This document shows positions 51,426 through 60,834 of a stretch of DNA of 64,000 nucleotides, piece by piece (within the stretch, counting starts at the first letter, position 1; each line of letters opens with the position of its first letter). Source of the stretch: Pleionea mediterranea (GTDB taxonomy: Bacteria; Pseudomonadota; Gammaproteobacteria; Enterobacterales; Kangiellaceae); contig NZ_QGGU01000005.1 in NCBI RefSeq assembly GCF_003148745.1, forward strand, positions 1-64,000. The letters run 5' to 3'. The translations under genes and the position numbers were made by a program. The notes under the pieces are model-generated. The model worked only from the letters and a program-made list of their open reading frames with translations. It had not been told where the DNA came from and did not search any database.

Positions 51426-54050
51426 TCATGTGCCAGCCTGACTTAATTGGCGAACCAACTTCATGGTGCGAAGATAGTTTGTATTTTTATCACCAAAATC
51501 AGCGATAAAAAACTCTGGCAATCCCGCAACCAGTGTTTGTACCGGCTGATGATTACCTTTACTGACGTGGTATTCCGCCATAATTAACCGGTATATATTT
51601 CTATAGATTTGAGGATGTTCGGTATTATCATTGATTATGGCATCGAGCTCGCTCATTTTCGCAAGAAACAAATCTTCTTTTGTTGAAGCTCGGTAGATCT
51701 CTGCCTGATTAAGCAACGCGCTAACCGTTGACTTGTTTTTCGTTGAAAATTGAGCGATGTAATACTTGATGGATTTATCGATCAACTGAATGGCCTTTTC
51801 GTGCTCTCCCCTGTCACTCAACAGCAGCGCATAATACTTTTCGATCATGGCGAGCATATACTTGCCTTTACAGTGCTCCTGGCAGGTTGCATAAACGTCA
51901 CTAAATACGGTATTTGCTTTCTCATACTGATTTGCGCCATGAAGTGCCTGTGCGAACTCTCTTTTAAGAATCATTACTTTAATTGAATCCGGGCCATATA
52001 ATCCCTCGCTTCTCTCGAGAGCCTCAGAAAATTTAGCAATGGCCTGATCAAACAATCCCATTCGACTTTTAAACATTCCACTGTTTTGCAAAACACTAAT
52101 CATTCCGCCAACGTCCGACTGATCACCTTTGGAATAAAACTCTTGTAAGGCCATGTCAACAATCTCGTTTGCACGCAGCATTTCCCTTTTATCACGGTAC
52201 ATCAACGACAAATTATTGTAGTAAGTATGCAGAGGTAAATTCGGCGACAGCGATTGATGCATCGCAATTGAGCGCTTTTGTTTCTCTATGGCTTCATCAA
52301 TACGCCCCAAATTGCGCAAGCATATGGCTAAATTATTCAGCCCATCGGCAATATCATTATGCGGGCCCTGGTAGATTTCTTCCCATCGTTTGACGGTATA
52401 ACTTAACAGCTCCAGAGCCTTTTCGTTTTCGTATTTTTGTCGTAAAGAATCGCCCAGGCGATGCAACGCCTTGAGCGCGTCAACCGATTCATAGCCTTCT
52501 GCATCAAGATAGGTTTGATGGCTTTTAGTAAACGCATCAATCGCAAGATCAGAGTGCTGCAAACCTTTGTAAGCCAGTCCAATATTAAATAGCAGGCGTG
52601 CTTTACTGACACTTGGCTTAGGCAGCTTTTTATCAACAGTGATGAGCGCAGTGTCTAATAAGTCTTTTGCGGTTGTGTTGGCTTTACCTTTTTCTCGTGG
52701 GTTGGCGGTAGAAAAAATTGAGGTAATAAATTGCGTGGTTGATTCAAGCTCGTCAGCACGCTGATCAGAAATGCGTTTTTGTTCAATCGCGATATCACGT
52801 TGATGTGTTAGCTTAACGGTGTAAATCACTACGGTTATTGAAATAGCGAGTAGAAACATCGCCGCCGTAGCGACCGGGATCTTGTTACGGATGATGAATT
52901 TGCTGCTGCGCTCAATCAATGATGGTGGTTTCGCAAGCACCGGACGATTCGCCAAAAATCGTTTAATGTCTTCGGCAAATTCCATAACCGATGCGTACCT
53001 GTCTTCCGGATTTTTTTGCAACGCTTTATTTAACACATTATCCAAACTTCCCTTCAGTTGTTTGGGTGACCATGGCAAAGACGCCTGATTATCCTGTTGA
53101 GACTGGTTAACTTGCTTAGACTGGCTAGTGAGCGCAACACTTGCCTTTTTTGGGGTTTCGTGACAGATCACCTGCTCAATTGAAGAACCGCTGGATGTAT
53201 TAACTTTTAGTGGGTAAGTATCCGTGAGTAATTTATACAACAGCACGCCCAACCCATACACATCAGTGGCAAATCCCTGAGTCTTTCCGGTAACTTGCTC
53301 AGGACTGGCGTAATCTGGTGTCAGTAGTCGCTGTTGGGTTTGCGTGTTTGCCGATGACGGGTCGGCACTTAGAATTTTAGCAATACCAAAGTCGACCACT
53401 TTTGGTTCGCCCAAATGATCGATCAATACATTGCTGGCCTTTATATCACGATGGATAATTAAGTTTTCATGAGCAAATTGAACGCCACGACAAACTTTAA
53501 TAAATAACTCAAGCCGCTGGTGCAGAGTCAGCTGATTCGACTGGCAGTAGGCATCAATTGGAGAGCCCGTAATAAATTCCATTATCAGGTAAGGAACATT
53601 GTTGCTGGTCTTACCGCCATCGAGTAATTTACCGATATTCGGATGATTAAGACTCGCCAGTATTTGCCGCTCTACCTGAAAGCGCGACTGTGATTTTGCA
53701 TTAAGTGCATTAGAAATAAATTTTATGGCGACATAATGGGTAAAGTCACCTTCATTACGTTCACCAAGATAAACACTTCCCATGCCGCCGCTGGCTATAA
53801 GCTTTTTTATCAGGTAAGAGTCAATGGTTTGTCCTATCCAGTGATCCTGCTCAGTGTCAAAGCCATCGGCACTTTGTGATAAAACAGAAGCAATTCGCTG
53901 CTCTTTGTCGGCTTTAATCAACTCGATAACATCGCTGATCACCTCCTGATCATCGTTAGCCAGCAACTTAATCTTCTCGTACTGTTGATCCTGAGGAAGC
54001 TCAATCACTTGATTAAAGATGGCCTCGATATTTTTAAAGTGATCTGTCAT
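51426..54050 (-). CDS. Ser/Thr protein kinase with transmembrane segment and TPR domain
   Basis: 874 residues. Protein kinase domain about 79-375: GGMGSVY glycine loop, VAIKF (Lys110), HRDIKASN (Asp202), DFGIAK (Asp220), SPEQ activation-segment motif; all catalytic residues are present. One membrane helix follows at about 392-413 (IPVATAAMFLLAISITVVIY). The C-terminal periplasmic half has many tetratricopeptide repeats (LLFNIGLAYKGLQHSDLAID). An insert (about 310-335) is Gln/Ser-rich. A kinase of this type beside an ECF sigma factor gene is a recurrent pair. The ECF gene lies 83 bases upstream and is read in the same direction, so they form an operon. It is a likely signal-transducing receptor kinase. 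Confidence 0.92.
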   Translation of the reverse strand: MTDHFKNIEAIFNQVIELPQDQQYEKIKLLANDDQEVISDVIELIKADKEQRIASVLSQSADGFDTEQDHWIGQTIDSYLIKKLIASGGMGSVYLGERNEGDFTHYVAIKFISNALNAKSQSRFQVERQILASLNHPNIGKLLDGGKTSNNVPYLIMEFITGSPIDAYCQSNQLTLHQRLELFIKVCRGVQFAHENLIIHRDIKASNVLIDHLGEPKVVDFGIAKILSADPSSANTQTQQRLLTPDYASPEQVTGKTQGFATDVYGLGVLLYKLLTDTYPLKVNTSSGSSIEQVICHETPKKASVALTSQSKQVNQSQQDNQASLPWSPKQLKGSLDNVLNKALQKNPEDRYASVMEFAEDIKRFLANRPVLAKPPSLIERSSKFIIRNKIPVATAAMFLLAISITVVIYTVKLTHQRDIAIEQKRISDQRADELESTTQFITSIFSTANPREKGKANTTAKDLLDTALITVDKKLPKPSVSKARLLFNIGLAYKGLQHSDLAIDAFTKSHQTYLDAEGYESVDALKALHRLGDSLRQKYENEKALELLSYTVKRWEEIYQGPHNDIADGLNNLAICLRNLGRIDEAIEKQKRSIAMHQSLSPNLPLHTYYNNLSLMYRDKREMLRANEIVDMALQEFYSKGDQSDVGGMISVLQNSGMFKSRMGLFDQAIAKFSEALERSEGLYGPDSIKVMILKREFAQALHGANQYEKANTVFSDVYATCQEHCKGKYMLAMIEKYYALLLSDRGEHEKAIQLIDKSIKYYIAQFSTKNKSTVSALLNQAEIYRASTKEDLFLAKMSELDAIINDNTEHPQIYRNIYRLIMAEYHVSKGNHQPVQTLVAGLPEFFIADFGDKNTNYLRTMKLVRQLSQAGT

Positions 54051-54133
54051 AAGCTATTGTCCTTCTTAAAAAACTCGCCATGTTAAAAACATTCATCCAT
54101 CATTGTTTGCTTTTATGTTTACCTAGTGGCTTA

Positions 54134-54709
54134 TTATTGCGCCAAAAACCGTTGTAACCAAGCCGATGAAAACCGGATTTCGCGCTGAATACTCGACTCC
54201 GACATTTTCAGATGTTCAGCAATTTCTTTTAACGTAAACCCACCAAAATAATACAAATCAATCATGGTGGATTTCAGCGGGTCTTTTTTGGCAAGTTGTT
54301 CTATCGCTTCATCCAGTGCCAATAAATCATAAGACATAGGACGATCACTCAAGCTTTCAGTAAACGTGGTGCGATGTTGATCACCCCCGCGTTTCGCCGA
54401 CAGCTTTTTGCGCGCGTGATCAACCAGCAGATGACGCATGATTCGAGCAATAAGACGCAAAAAATGGGTTTGATCATTCCCCTCAAACCTCAACTCTTTG
54501 ACTTTGAGGAAAGCTTCGTTGAGTAGGGCCGTGGCTTGCAGCGTCGAGCTGTTGTATTCGTGATTAAAAATATTACGGGCCATGGCATGGATTTCATCGT
54601 AAAGCGATATAAATAAAGACTCTGCCCGCAGCTTCTCTTCAGAGCTCAACTCCGAGAGCGCCGCATTGAGCTTTGCCAGTTCTTCCTGAGATACCGTCGA
54701 AGACACCAT
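54134..54709 (-). CDS. ECF-type RNA polymerase sigma factor
   Basis: 191 residues. Region 2 (about 25-97) has AMARNIFNHEYNSSTLQATA, ALLNEAFLKV and RIMRHLLVDHARKKLSAKRG. Region 4 (about 125-188) ends in a helix-turn-helix, FTLKEIAEHLKMSESSIQRE. It matches the TIGR02999 ECF subfamily, which often pairs with Ser/Thr kinases and lacks an anti-sigma gene. It probably acts through phosphorylation by the downstream kinase. AAAGGA precedes the ATG. Confidence 0.9.
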   Translation of the reverse strand: MVSSTVSQEELAKLNAALSELSSEEKLRAESLFISLYDEIHAMARNIFNHEYNSSTLQATALLNEAFLKVKELRFEGNDQTHFLRLIARIMRHLLVDHARKKLSAKRGGDQHRTTFTESLSDRPMSYDLLALDEAIEQLAKKDPLKSTMIDLYYFGGFTLKEIAEHLKMSESSIQREIRFSSAWLQRFLAQ

Positions 54710-54950
54710 GACCTTTCCTTTGTTCCAGTGGTTGTCAGTGCTTTAAAGGGTGGTAGCCAATCCAAAATTTAATATAACCGATAACCTTTTGATTGTCATA
54801 TTCGCCTCTTATCGGCCTTTTCACTATCGCTGCAGTCATTTTTTTGAAATTTATTGAATGTTTTCGGCTGTTTGTACGCTTCTAGTAATAACCGCTAAAT
54901 CTATCTGCCCAGTGAGCACACTGGCAGTCGTTTAAACAAGGAGAAAGTCC

Positions 54951-55355
54951 ATGCAATCCCATTCAATCAATCTAGTGGTGATGAGAATATTATTCATCAC
55001 CGCCTTAACCCTGTCCATTTCAGGCTGTTTTTCTGATTTGTTCAGTTCCAAAAATTACGCCTGGTTTAACAATCAACACAGTTATCAATCGGCCCAATAC
55101 TGGCAAGCGTTAAAGCAAAATAAGCAAACCTGTGGCGATCACGCTTTTAAAGAAGGCATAAGGATCGATGGAGTCACTTACTACGAGCGAGAAAGCGCCA
55201 ATGAAGCCGATAGGGAATTCAGAATAAACCGAATGCATATCTACCCCAGAGTGGTTGGATCGCACGAGAAACAACTGCGCTATTTGCACAATCGTTACGA
55301 ACGCTGCATGAACCGCAGTGGCTGGGTACTTGCGCAAGTTGAGCCCAAAAAGTAA
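54951..55355 (+). CDS. lipoprotein of unknown function
   Basis: 134 residues. The signal peptide with lipobox (LTLSISGC, Cys26) is followed by a mature part rich in Tyr, Asn and Arg, with two further cysteines (QTCGDHA, ERCMNRSGW) that could form a disulphide. No family is recognised. AAGGAG precedes the ATG. It is divergent from the ECF sigma gene (241 bases) and precedes the GlyGly-CTERM gene, so it could be a target of that sigma factor. Confidence 0.65.
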   Translation: MQSHSINLVVMRILFITALTLSISGCFSDLFSSKNYAWFNNQHSYQSAQYWQALKQNKQTCGDHAFKEGIRIDGVTYYERESANEADREFRINRMHIYPRVVGSHEKQLRYLHNRYERCMNRSGWVLAQVEPKK

Positions 55356-55371
55356 ACCACAGATTTTCGAT

Positions 55372-55446
55372 GAAACTAATATCACCGAAACTAGTATCAC
55401 CAAAACTATTATCGACGAAGCGAATATCGATCAAAGATTATCGACC
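55372..55446. repeat. 15-bp tandem repeat, five copies
   Basis: GAAACTAATATCACC, GAAACTAGTATCACC, AAAACTATTATCGAC, GAAGCGAATATCGAT and a shifted fifth unit fill the gap between the lipoprotein and GlyGly-CTERM genes. Confidence 0.88.
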
Positions 55447-55460
55447 AAAGGACATTCATC

Positions 55461-57626
55461 ATGAACAATCACCATCTTAATGCAACTCGCGAGGCGCCAC
55501 GTATAACGGCTAAACTTATCAGCTTAGTGATCACCGCATCATTCATTGGCGCAAACGCTCTGGCGGCAAATAAAGTAACACAAAGTATCGAGTTTAAAAC
55601 CCAGGGACAAAGTCTGTTTTGGGAAGCTGAAACCTCTCGTCTGGTAGAACCTTTCTCCGTACCTTTGTTTAAGGAACAGGAATCGAAAGAAGAAGGCGAA
55701 ATACGAAACATCGATACCGATATTCCACTAAGAACAGCACAGGCCATTTGGCAACAAGCGCTCGACACCTGCACAAGCTACGTTTACACCACAAACTACA
55801 ACGGGATCACCTACCGAATTACCCCAACCCAATCCGAATGCATTACCGGCCATGTAAACCGCTGTCTGGTTCGTGATCCAATTTTTGGCCACTGCCTGTT
55901 TCGATTCGAAAAAGATCTGGGGATCGGAATTGGTGAAGAACCCACACAGGGCTCTACCCGTCCCTACGATATTGGAGCAGTGGTACGCTCAGAAGTCGAC
56001 CTCGACTTTGGCATTGAAGGTGAATTTTATCTCGATGGTGGATCAGTCGATGTGGAATACAATGTGGATGTCACCGTTAACACGGATCGTGATCAGGCCA
56101 ATACCGGCGATATCGTTCGGGTGACGACAGCGGCCACTCAGCAAGGTGATTACTCGCTCGCATCACGTTATCCTGGCATGGGCTTTTCCATTGGCACCTA
56201 CAGCAGAGCCCTCATCGATATTTCGGTCGATTTCGCCATGGTCAACTACGACGATGGCGAGCAGATCCGTAAAGTGGAACAACTTTATTACATCGATAGC
56301 GTCGAATCCGGTCTGGACGATATAACCGCGGCCGACAATTTTGACCTGCTTTACGATGTAATGGCACCGCTCGACCCAGATACCTATCCTCAGGGCAGCA
56401 CAGCGCTTACGCCAAGCGTTTCTGAAAATGGCACACTTCGTTACTACGATACCGAATGGTTTGGCGCAGACATTACATCCAACGGCATCGAAGTGAGAAT
56501 TTTCGACAACCCCTATGAACTGTTGGGCAATAGTATTGGCTTTCTTAGCGGTGGTATGAATATTCCGGTGATACCGTTAACACCAGCGCTAACAGCCGGT
56601 TTTAATATTAATGAATGGGCAATCATCCCACCTAAGCTATCGACTCCGGTTTCGCAATATCAGGATTTTGATTGCGGCGACTGCGAACCACTGAACCAGT
56701 TTATCAGTGACATCGACGGTTCCATCACCAACACTTCACCGGTCGGCAAGCGCACCATTATTGGTGGCTTAACCGACGGCGATGAGCTGATCCCGCCCTT
56801 TGTTGATGACGGCATGCAAGATAATGATTTTTTCCGATTTGATGTTGACGCCGATGTACTATCCGTTGCGCTCGGAGCGCCACTTGGAGTGACTATTGAA
56901 GGCCCTAAGCTGTCCTCTTACACCGGTCATCTTGGACCGGTTATCACGCTCGAAGGTAATTTGCTTGATTTGGATTTGGCTAATTTTTTAAGCCTCGATC
57001 AAACGCTTACCTTTCATCCGAATCTGTACATTGATATCGAGTTTAACCAGTCGGTATCGGTACGTACCGAAGACGAATTTGAGTATTCACAGCGCAGAGA
57101 AATTTCGATCCCTGCCGGCAGTTATTTTGAATTCGAACAACCCGAACAGCATGTCGAGTTTATGCCAACTTTCACCCTGAAAAATAATCGATTTATCAAC
57201 GACTCAACAGTAGTGGTTAACTCAGCAATTCAAGAAACCTTGTTGCAACTAAAAGTGGGCGGCTTACTAACTGATATTGCATCCTTCTTACCCAACAATA
57301 TCGCATTGCTGCAATTAACCTGGCAGCCCGGCGACTCATTGGAAGTTTGGCGTGCCCCCGTTGTCGAAGACCAGTCATTAAATGGCTTTGACGATGTTAT
57401 CTTACCTAAGTTAACGGTGTTCAACGAAACTCTCGATTCCGATAACGATGGCATTGCCGACATTAGCGACAACTGCAAAAACAACAGTAATCCGGATCAG
57501 TCGGACGCTGATAATGATGGTATTGGTGATGTGTGCGATTCAGTTAATGATTTAGCTGACTCGTCCGGAGGAGCGCTTTGGTTGCTGTTCGCTTTGTTAG
57601 GATTGGCTCGGCTCCGCCATAAATAA
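55461..57626 (+). CDS. large secreted protein with thrombospondin type 3 repeats and GlyGly-CTERM
   Basis: 721 residues. Signal peptide (cleavage near ALAAN), then a long beta-rich ectodomain with cysteine pairs (CITGHVNRCLVRDPIFGHC, DCGDCEP) that I cannot assign. Near the end are calcium-binding type 3 repeats (DSDNDGIADISDNC, DADNDGIGDVCD). The C-terminus is SSGGALWLLFALLGLARLR, a GlyGly-CTERM sorting signal: short Gly-Gly, one membrane helix and basic tail. In the family, rhombosortase cleaves it and the type II secretion system exports the protein to the surface. Neither partner is in the window. AAAGGA precedes the ATG. Confidence 0.85.
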   Translation: MNNHHLNATREAPRITAKLISLVITASFIGANALAANKVTQSIEFKTQGQSLFWEAETSRLVEPFSVPLFKEQESKEEGEIRNIDTDIPLRTAQAIWQQALDTCTSYVYTTNYNGITYRITPTQSECITGHVNRCLVRDPIFGHCLFRFEKDLGIGIGEEPTQGSTRPYDIGAVVRSEVDLDFGIEGEFYLDGGSVDVEYNVDVTVNTDRDQANTGDIVRVTTAATQQGDYSLASRYPGMGFSIGTYSRALIDISVDFAMVNYDDGEQIRKVEQLYYIDSVESGLDDITAADNFDLLYDVMAPLDPDTYPQGSTALTPSVSENGTLRYYDTEWFGADITSNGIEVRIFDNPYELLGNSIGFLSGGMNIPVIPLTPALTAGFNINEWAIIPPKLSTPVSQYQDFDCGDCEPLNQFISDIDGSITNTSPVGKRTIIGGLTDGDELIPPFVDDGMQDNDFFRFDVDADVLSVALGAPLGVTIEGPKLSSYTGHLGPVITLEGNLLDLDLANFLSLDQTLTFHPNLYIDIEFNQSVSVRTEDEFEYSQRREISIPAGSYFEFEQPEQHVEFMPTFTLKNNRFINDSTVVVNSAIQETLLQLKVGGLLTDIASFLPNNIALLQLTWQPGDSLEVWRAPVVEDQSLNGFDDVILPKLTVFNETLDSDNDGIADISDNCKNNSNPDQSDADNDGIGDVCDSVNDLADSSGGALWLLFALLGLARLRHK

Positions 57627-57654
57627 TCGACGAGCTGAACTTGGTAAGTTTGAT

Positions 57655-57684
57655 AAAGCGGTCATTGATGACCGCTTTGTTTTA
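57655..57684 (+). terminator. terminator after the GlyGly-CTERM gene
   Basis: AAAGCGGTCAT (57655-57665) and ATGACCGCTTT (57668-57678) form a long stem, followed by GTTTT. Confidence 0.85.
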
Positions 57685-57717
57685 TATACAGACATACGAA
57701 ACATCCATTAGCCAGCC

Positions 57718-57842
57718 GGTGTCAAAGACGCGCACAAAACCAATTTCAAAGCCAAGCATGTAGGGTTTGCACGTCTTTTCGTGCGAACCAATTGCACGTA
57801 CAATCTAACTCACGCTTTCGGTGCGCAAAATGCGCACCCTAC
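57718..57842. repeat. BIME: REP D plus inverted REP, with a degenerate third unit
   Basis: A degenerate inverted unit at 57718-57735 is followed by REP D at 57760-57789 (GTAG-GGTTTGCACG-TCTTTT-CGTGCGAACC). A minus-strand REP follows at 57820-57842 (GTAG-GGTGCGCATTTTGCGCACC, perfect 8-bp stem). Opposed REPs with GTAG feet are the classic BIME form. Confidence 0.88.
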
Positions 57843-57865
57843 AATACTTCAGTGTTGAATGTGGG

Positions 57866-58327
57866 TTAATATGGCTTTGCTTCGAGCCTATCTTTTGCTT
57901 CAAGCAAAAGAAAACCTATAAAAAATGAAAAACCTAAAACTGATAATATTTCATAAAGCCAATTAATTGAAGACTCGTCGTTCGCATTTAAGATAAGCCG
58001 ATGATCTTTTAGATTGTTTGAATTGTATTTTACTTTAACTTTCTTTAAGTCCCTTGGAACAACACCCTGAGCGATTAAAACACTAGACGATTCAACCTTA
58101 TCATCAGCATTAAATTCGTAATTCAACCGTATAAATTCTCGCGAAATACCTTTTTTTATTTTGTGCTCAGACTCCATACTTACAACTTTTCCTACAGCTG
58201 TACTTTTTTGGTCTTTATATATAGCCTGAGCTTCATAGTGACTAAATATTTTAATGCCTGAAATAACCAAAGCGGATAGAATAAAAAGTCCAGTTTTTTG
58301 TGGTAATTTATTTTTAAACAAATCCAT
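57866..58327 (-). CDS. two-helix membrane protein, DUF3592-like
   Basis: 153 residues. An N-terminal membrane helix (about 10-28) and a C-terminal one (about 122-142) flank a beta-rich domain (STAVGKVVSMESEH, IRLNYEFNAD, KVKVKYNSNN). This sandwich layout is that of DUF3592 proteins; the match is by pattern only. AT-rich. Confidence 0.55.
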   Translation of the reverse strand: MDLFKNKLPQKTGLFILSALVISGIKIFSHYEAQAIYKDQKSTAVGKVVSMESEHKIKKGISREFIRLNYEFNADDKVESSSVLIAQGVVPRDLKKVKVKYNSNNLKDHRLILNANDESSINWLYEILSVLGFSFFIGFLLLEAKDRLEAKPY

Positions 58328-58411
58328 ATCACAAAACCTCTACAATTATATTAAAGCGATACTTATCACCAAAACTAGGATAAGTGTTTATTGTATCTTC
58401 CATAAACCATA

Positions 58412-58852
58412 TTATAAAACCGAGTTTAAAAGATCGAATATATTCGCTATTTCATCTGAATCATTAGCCTTTTCAAATTTCGACTTATCGAAGTTTGAAG
58501 CCGGCTTAAATTTTCCATCTTGAAGATTAGAAAGATCACAAAGCTCTTCACCATCCCATATCACAAATGCAAGTTTTTCTGGCCCGCATTTTTTTAATCC
58601 TTTAGTAATAATATCAATATCCTCTTCGACATCATGACCACCGAGAAAGAAAGAAATATTGAGCTTATTATCAATAATTTCAACAGCCTCGGGATATTCC
58701 ATTTCATCAATAGCGTTAAACCACTTCACATGAGCAGCATCCTCAACATCGTCATCGAGAACTGGTCGTGTATCCTCCAACAAAAACTCACCGATAACTT
58801 TTGATTCTTTATTTGATTGAAACTGTGCAGCTATATATAAATTAATTTCCAC
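58412..58852 (-). CDS. small acidic protein of unknown function
   Basis: 146 residues, acidic, no signal peptide or membrane helix, mixed alpha/beta (INLYIAAQFQSNKESKVIGE, LAFVIWDGEELCDL). The start is a GTG with AGGATAG seven bases upstream. Small acidic orphan proteins next to duplicated unknown genes can be immunity proteins, but nothing here proves that. Confidence 0.5.
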   Translation of the reverse strand: MEINLYIAAQFQSNKESKVIGEFLLEDTRPVLDDDVEDAAHVKWFNAIDEMEYPEAVEIIDNKLNISFFLGGHDVEEDIDIITKGLKKCGPEKLAFVIWDGEELCDLSNLQDGKFKPASNFDKSKFEKANDSDEIANIFDLLNSVL

Positions 58853-58924
58853 GAAGCTATCCTTTTATTAAAATCAGTATAATTTTATCGTTATAGATAT
58901 TTTAATTTCCAAATATTTGTAAAA

Positions 58925-59752
58925 CTAAGAAGGAAAAGGCGCGCCTTGCTCATACTCCGACTTTTGTTCAGCATAATAATCTAACAACCTTTGACAAAAC
59001 TCACCATTTTCAAACTTATTAAACAATTCATCTCTAAATGATTTAACATGAGGATGGATATTCTCAAAGTCGTCTCGATCTTCAAACATTAAAAGATATC
59101 TTAGTGTTCTTTTAAAAAACTTCTCTCTCGTATTCCAGTCCTTGTTTTTGACAATATAATCAAAATAATGTTCAAACGCATAGTCAAACTGCGGCCATAA
59201 ATACTGACCAGGTGCATAAACACATACATCTTGCGCAGTAAGTAAATGTCTCGTTTGATTTTCTACAAAAGCAACTAGCCAAGACGGACCAAAGCCGATG
59301 ACAGGACTGTTGTTTGGTTTCTCAAAAATCACTGTCTTATAATCGAGGAAGGGACATACCGCTTTAACAATTAATTCTTCGCGCCCACCAAAAATCGAAT
59401 ACTCCGTTGTGAAATTTTCCGGTGCACAAATGGAATTTAAAAATCTTGGAATTCTCATTGCATCCTGGTAGTTATCGATAAATATCGCTTTATAGGCGTC
59501 CAATTTTTTTTCTGGCCAATACCACATTAAAAATAATGCTTTAACACCTGCAAATGGAGAAGGCGGCATTACCGGCTCTTCAAGATGACCGGTAAAGAAA
59601 AACTCTTTATGGTATTTATGCAAACGTTTGGGTATTGCCCCCATTTTATTTAAGTTTGCTTTTACCAGTTTCCACTCTTGTTTTCTTTGTGTCACCCACT
59701 CTTTATCGTCAACCAAAAAAACTTTAGATCTATGCTCTTCAATATAACTCAT
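58925..59752 (-). CDS. duplicated protein of unknown function, copy 1
   Basis: 275 residues, no signal peptide, no membrane helix, mixed alpha/beta, rich in Phe, Tyr, Trp. Notable segments are YKTVIFEKPNNSPVIGFGPS and CVYAPGQYLWPQFDYAFEHY. The paralogue at 59975-60802 differs at roughly twenty positions, and all changes keep the frame, so both copies appear functional or recent. An ATG two codons earlier (59758) is possible, but GGA spacing favours ATG 59752. No family is recognised. Confidence 0.6.
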   Translation of the reverse strand: MSYIEEHRSKVFLVDDKEWVTQRKQEWKLVKANLNKMGAIPKRLHKYHKEFFFTGHLEEPVMPPSPFAGVKALFLMWYWPEKKLDAYKAIFIDNYQDAMRIPRFLNSICAPENFTTEYSIFGGREELIVKAVCPFLDYKTVIFEKPNNSPVIGFGPSWLVAFVENQTRHLLTAQDVCVYAPGQYLWPQFDYAFEHYFDYIVKNKDWNTREKFFKRTLRYLLMFEDRDDFENIHPHVKSFRDELFNKFENGEFCQRLLDYYAEQKSEYEQGAPFPS

Positions 59753-59784
59753 GGTCATTCCAATTTTTCTATATGTCTTGGTCG

Positions 59785-59934
59785 TTAATCACAATTGGTT
59801 CGAACCCAATTATCGGGAAGCGTGTCTATAACTTCCTCTTCGATAGAGTCTTCAAAAGACTTCCTTTGTCTCGATAGCTTGATCAATAGTCTATCCAGCC
59901 GTAGGGGTAATTCGCATACTTTACAATAATTCAT
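59785..59934 (-). CDS. short CxxC protein or gene 3' fragment
   Basis: 49 residues from an ATG at 59934: MNYCKVCELPLRLDRLLIKL, ending DNWVRTNCD, with a CxxC pair. The first codons derive from the junction; the rest is repeated at 60835-60974, where no ATG leads it. It may be the tail of a lost gene. The KVC-x-x-P-x-RL start resembles the codons at the end of leader R1 and at the right edge. Confidence 0.35.
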   Translation of the reverse strand: MNYCKVCELPLRLDRLLIKLSRQRKSFEDSIEEEVIDTLPDNWVRTNCD

Positions 59935-59974
59935 CCGTGCCTGACTATTATTTAATTTCCAAATACTTGTAAAA

Positions 59975-60802
59975 CTAAGAAGGAAAAGGCGCGCTTTGCT
60001 CATACTCCGACTTTTGTTCAGCATAATAATCTAACAACCTTTGACAAAACTCACCATTTTCAAACTTATTAAACAACTCATCTCTAAATGATTTAACATA
60101 AGGGTGGATATTCTCAAAGTCGTCTCGATCTTCAAACATTAAAATATTCCTTAGCATTCTTTTAAAAAACTTCTCACCCGAACTCCAGTCACTGCCATTG
60201 ACAATATAATCAAAATAATGTTCAAACGCATAGTCAAACTGCGGCCATAAATACTGACCAGGCGCATAAACACATACATCTTGCGCAGTAAGTAAATGTC
60301 TCGTATGATTTTCTACAAAACCAACTAGCCAAGACGGACCAAAGCCGATGACAGGACTGTTGTTTGGTTTCTCAAAAATCACTGTCTTATAATCGAGGAA
60401 GGGACATACCGCTTTAACAATTAATTCTTCGCGCCCACCAAAAATCGAATACTCCGTCGTAAAGTTTTCCTGTGCTCGAATGGAATTTAAAAATCTTGGA
60501 ATTCTCATTGCATCCTGGTAATTATCGATATATATGTTTTTATAGGCGTCCAATTTTTTTTCTGGCCAATACCACATTAAAAATAATGCTTTAACACCTG
60601 CAAATGGGGAAGGCGGCATTACCGGCTCTTCAAGATGACCGGTAAAAAAATACTCTTTATGGTATTTATGCAAACGTTTGGGTATTGCCCCCATTTTGTT
60701 TAAGTTTGCTTTTACCTGTTTCCACTCTTGTTTTCTTTGTGTCACCCACTCTTTATCGTCAACCAAAAAAACTTTAGATCTATGCTCTTCAATATAACTC
60801 AT
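59975..60802 (-). CDS. duplicated protein of unknown function, copy 2
   Basis: 275 residues, paralogue of the 58925 gene. Differences cluster in three spots: KNIYIDN for KAIFIDN, SIRAQENF for SICAPENF, and NGSDWSSGE for KNKDWNTRE. The rest is nearly identical. The ATG at 60802 is chosen for the same reason as in copy 1. Confidence 0.6.
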   Translation of the reverse strand: MSYIEEHRSKVFLVDDKEWVTQRKQEWKQVKANLNKMGAIPKRLHKYHKEYFFTGHLEEPVMPPSPFAGVKALFLMWYWPEKKLDAYKNIYIDNYQDAMRIPRFLNSIRAQENFTTEYSIFGGREELIVKAVCPFLDYKTVIFEKPNNSPVIGFGPSWLVGFVENHTRHLLTAQDVCVYAPGQYLWPQFDYAFEHYFDYIVNGSDWSSGEKFFKRMLRNILMFEDRDDFENIHPYVKSFRDELFNKFENGEFCQRLLDYYAEQKSEYEQSAPFPS

Positions 60803-60834
60803 GGCCATTCCAATTTTTCTATATGTCTTCGTCG

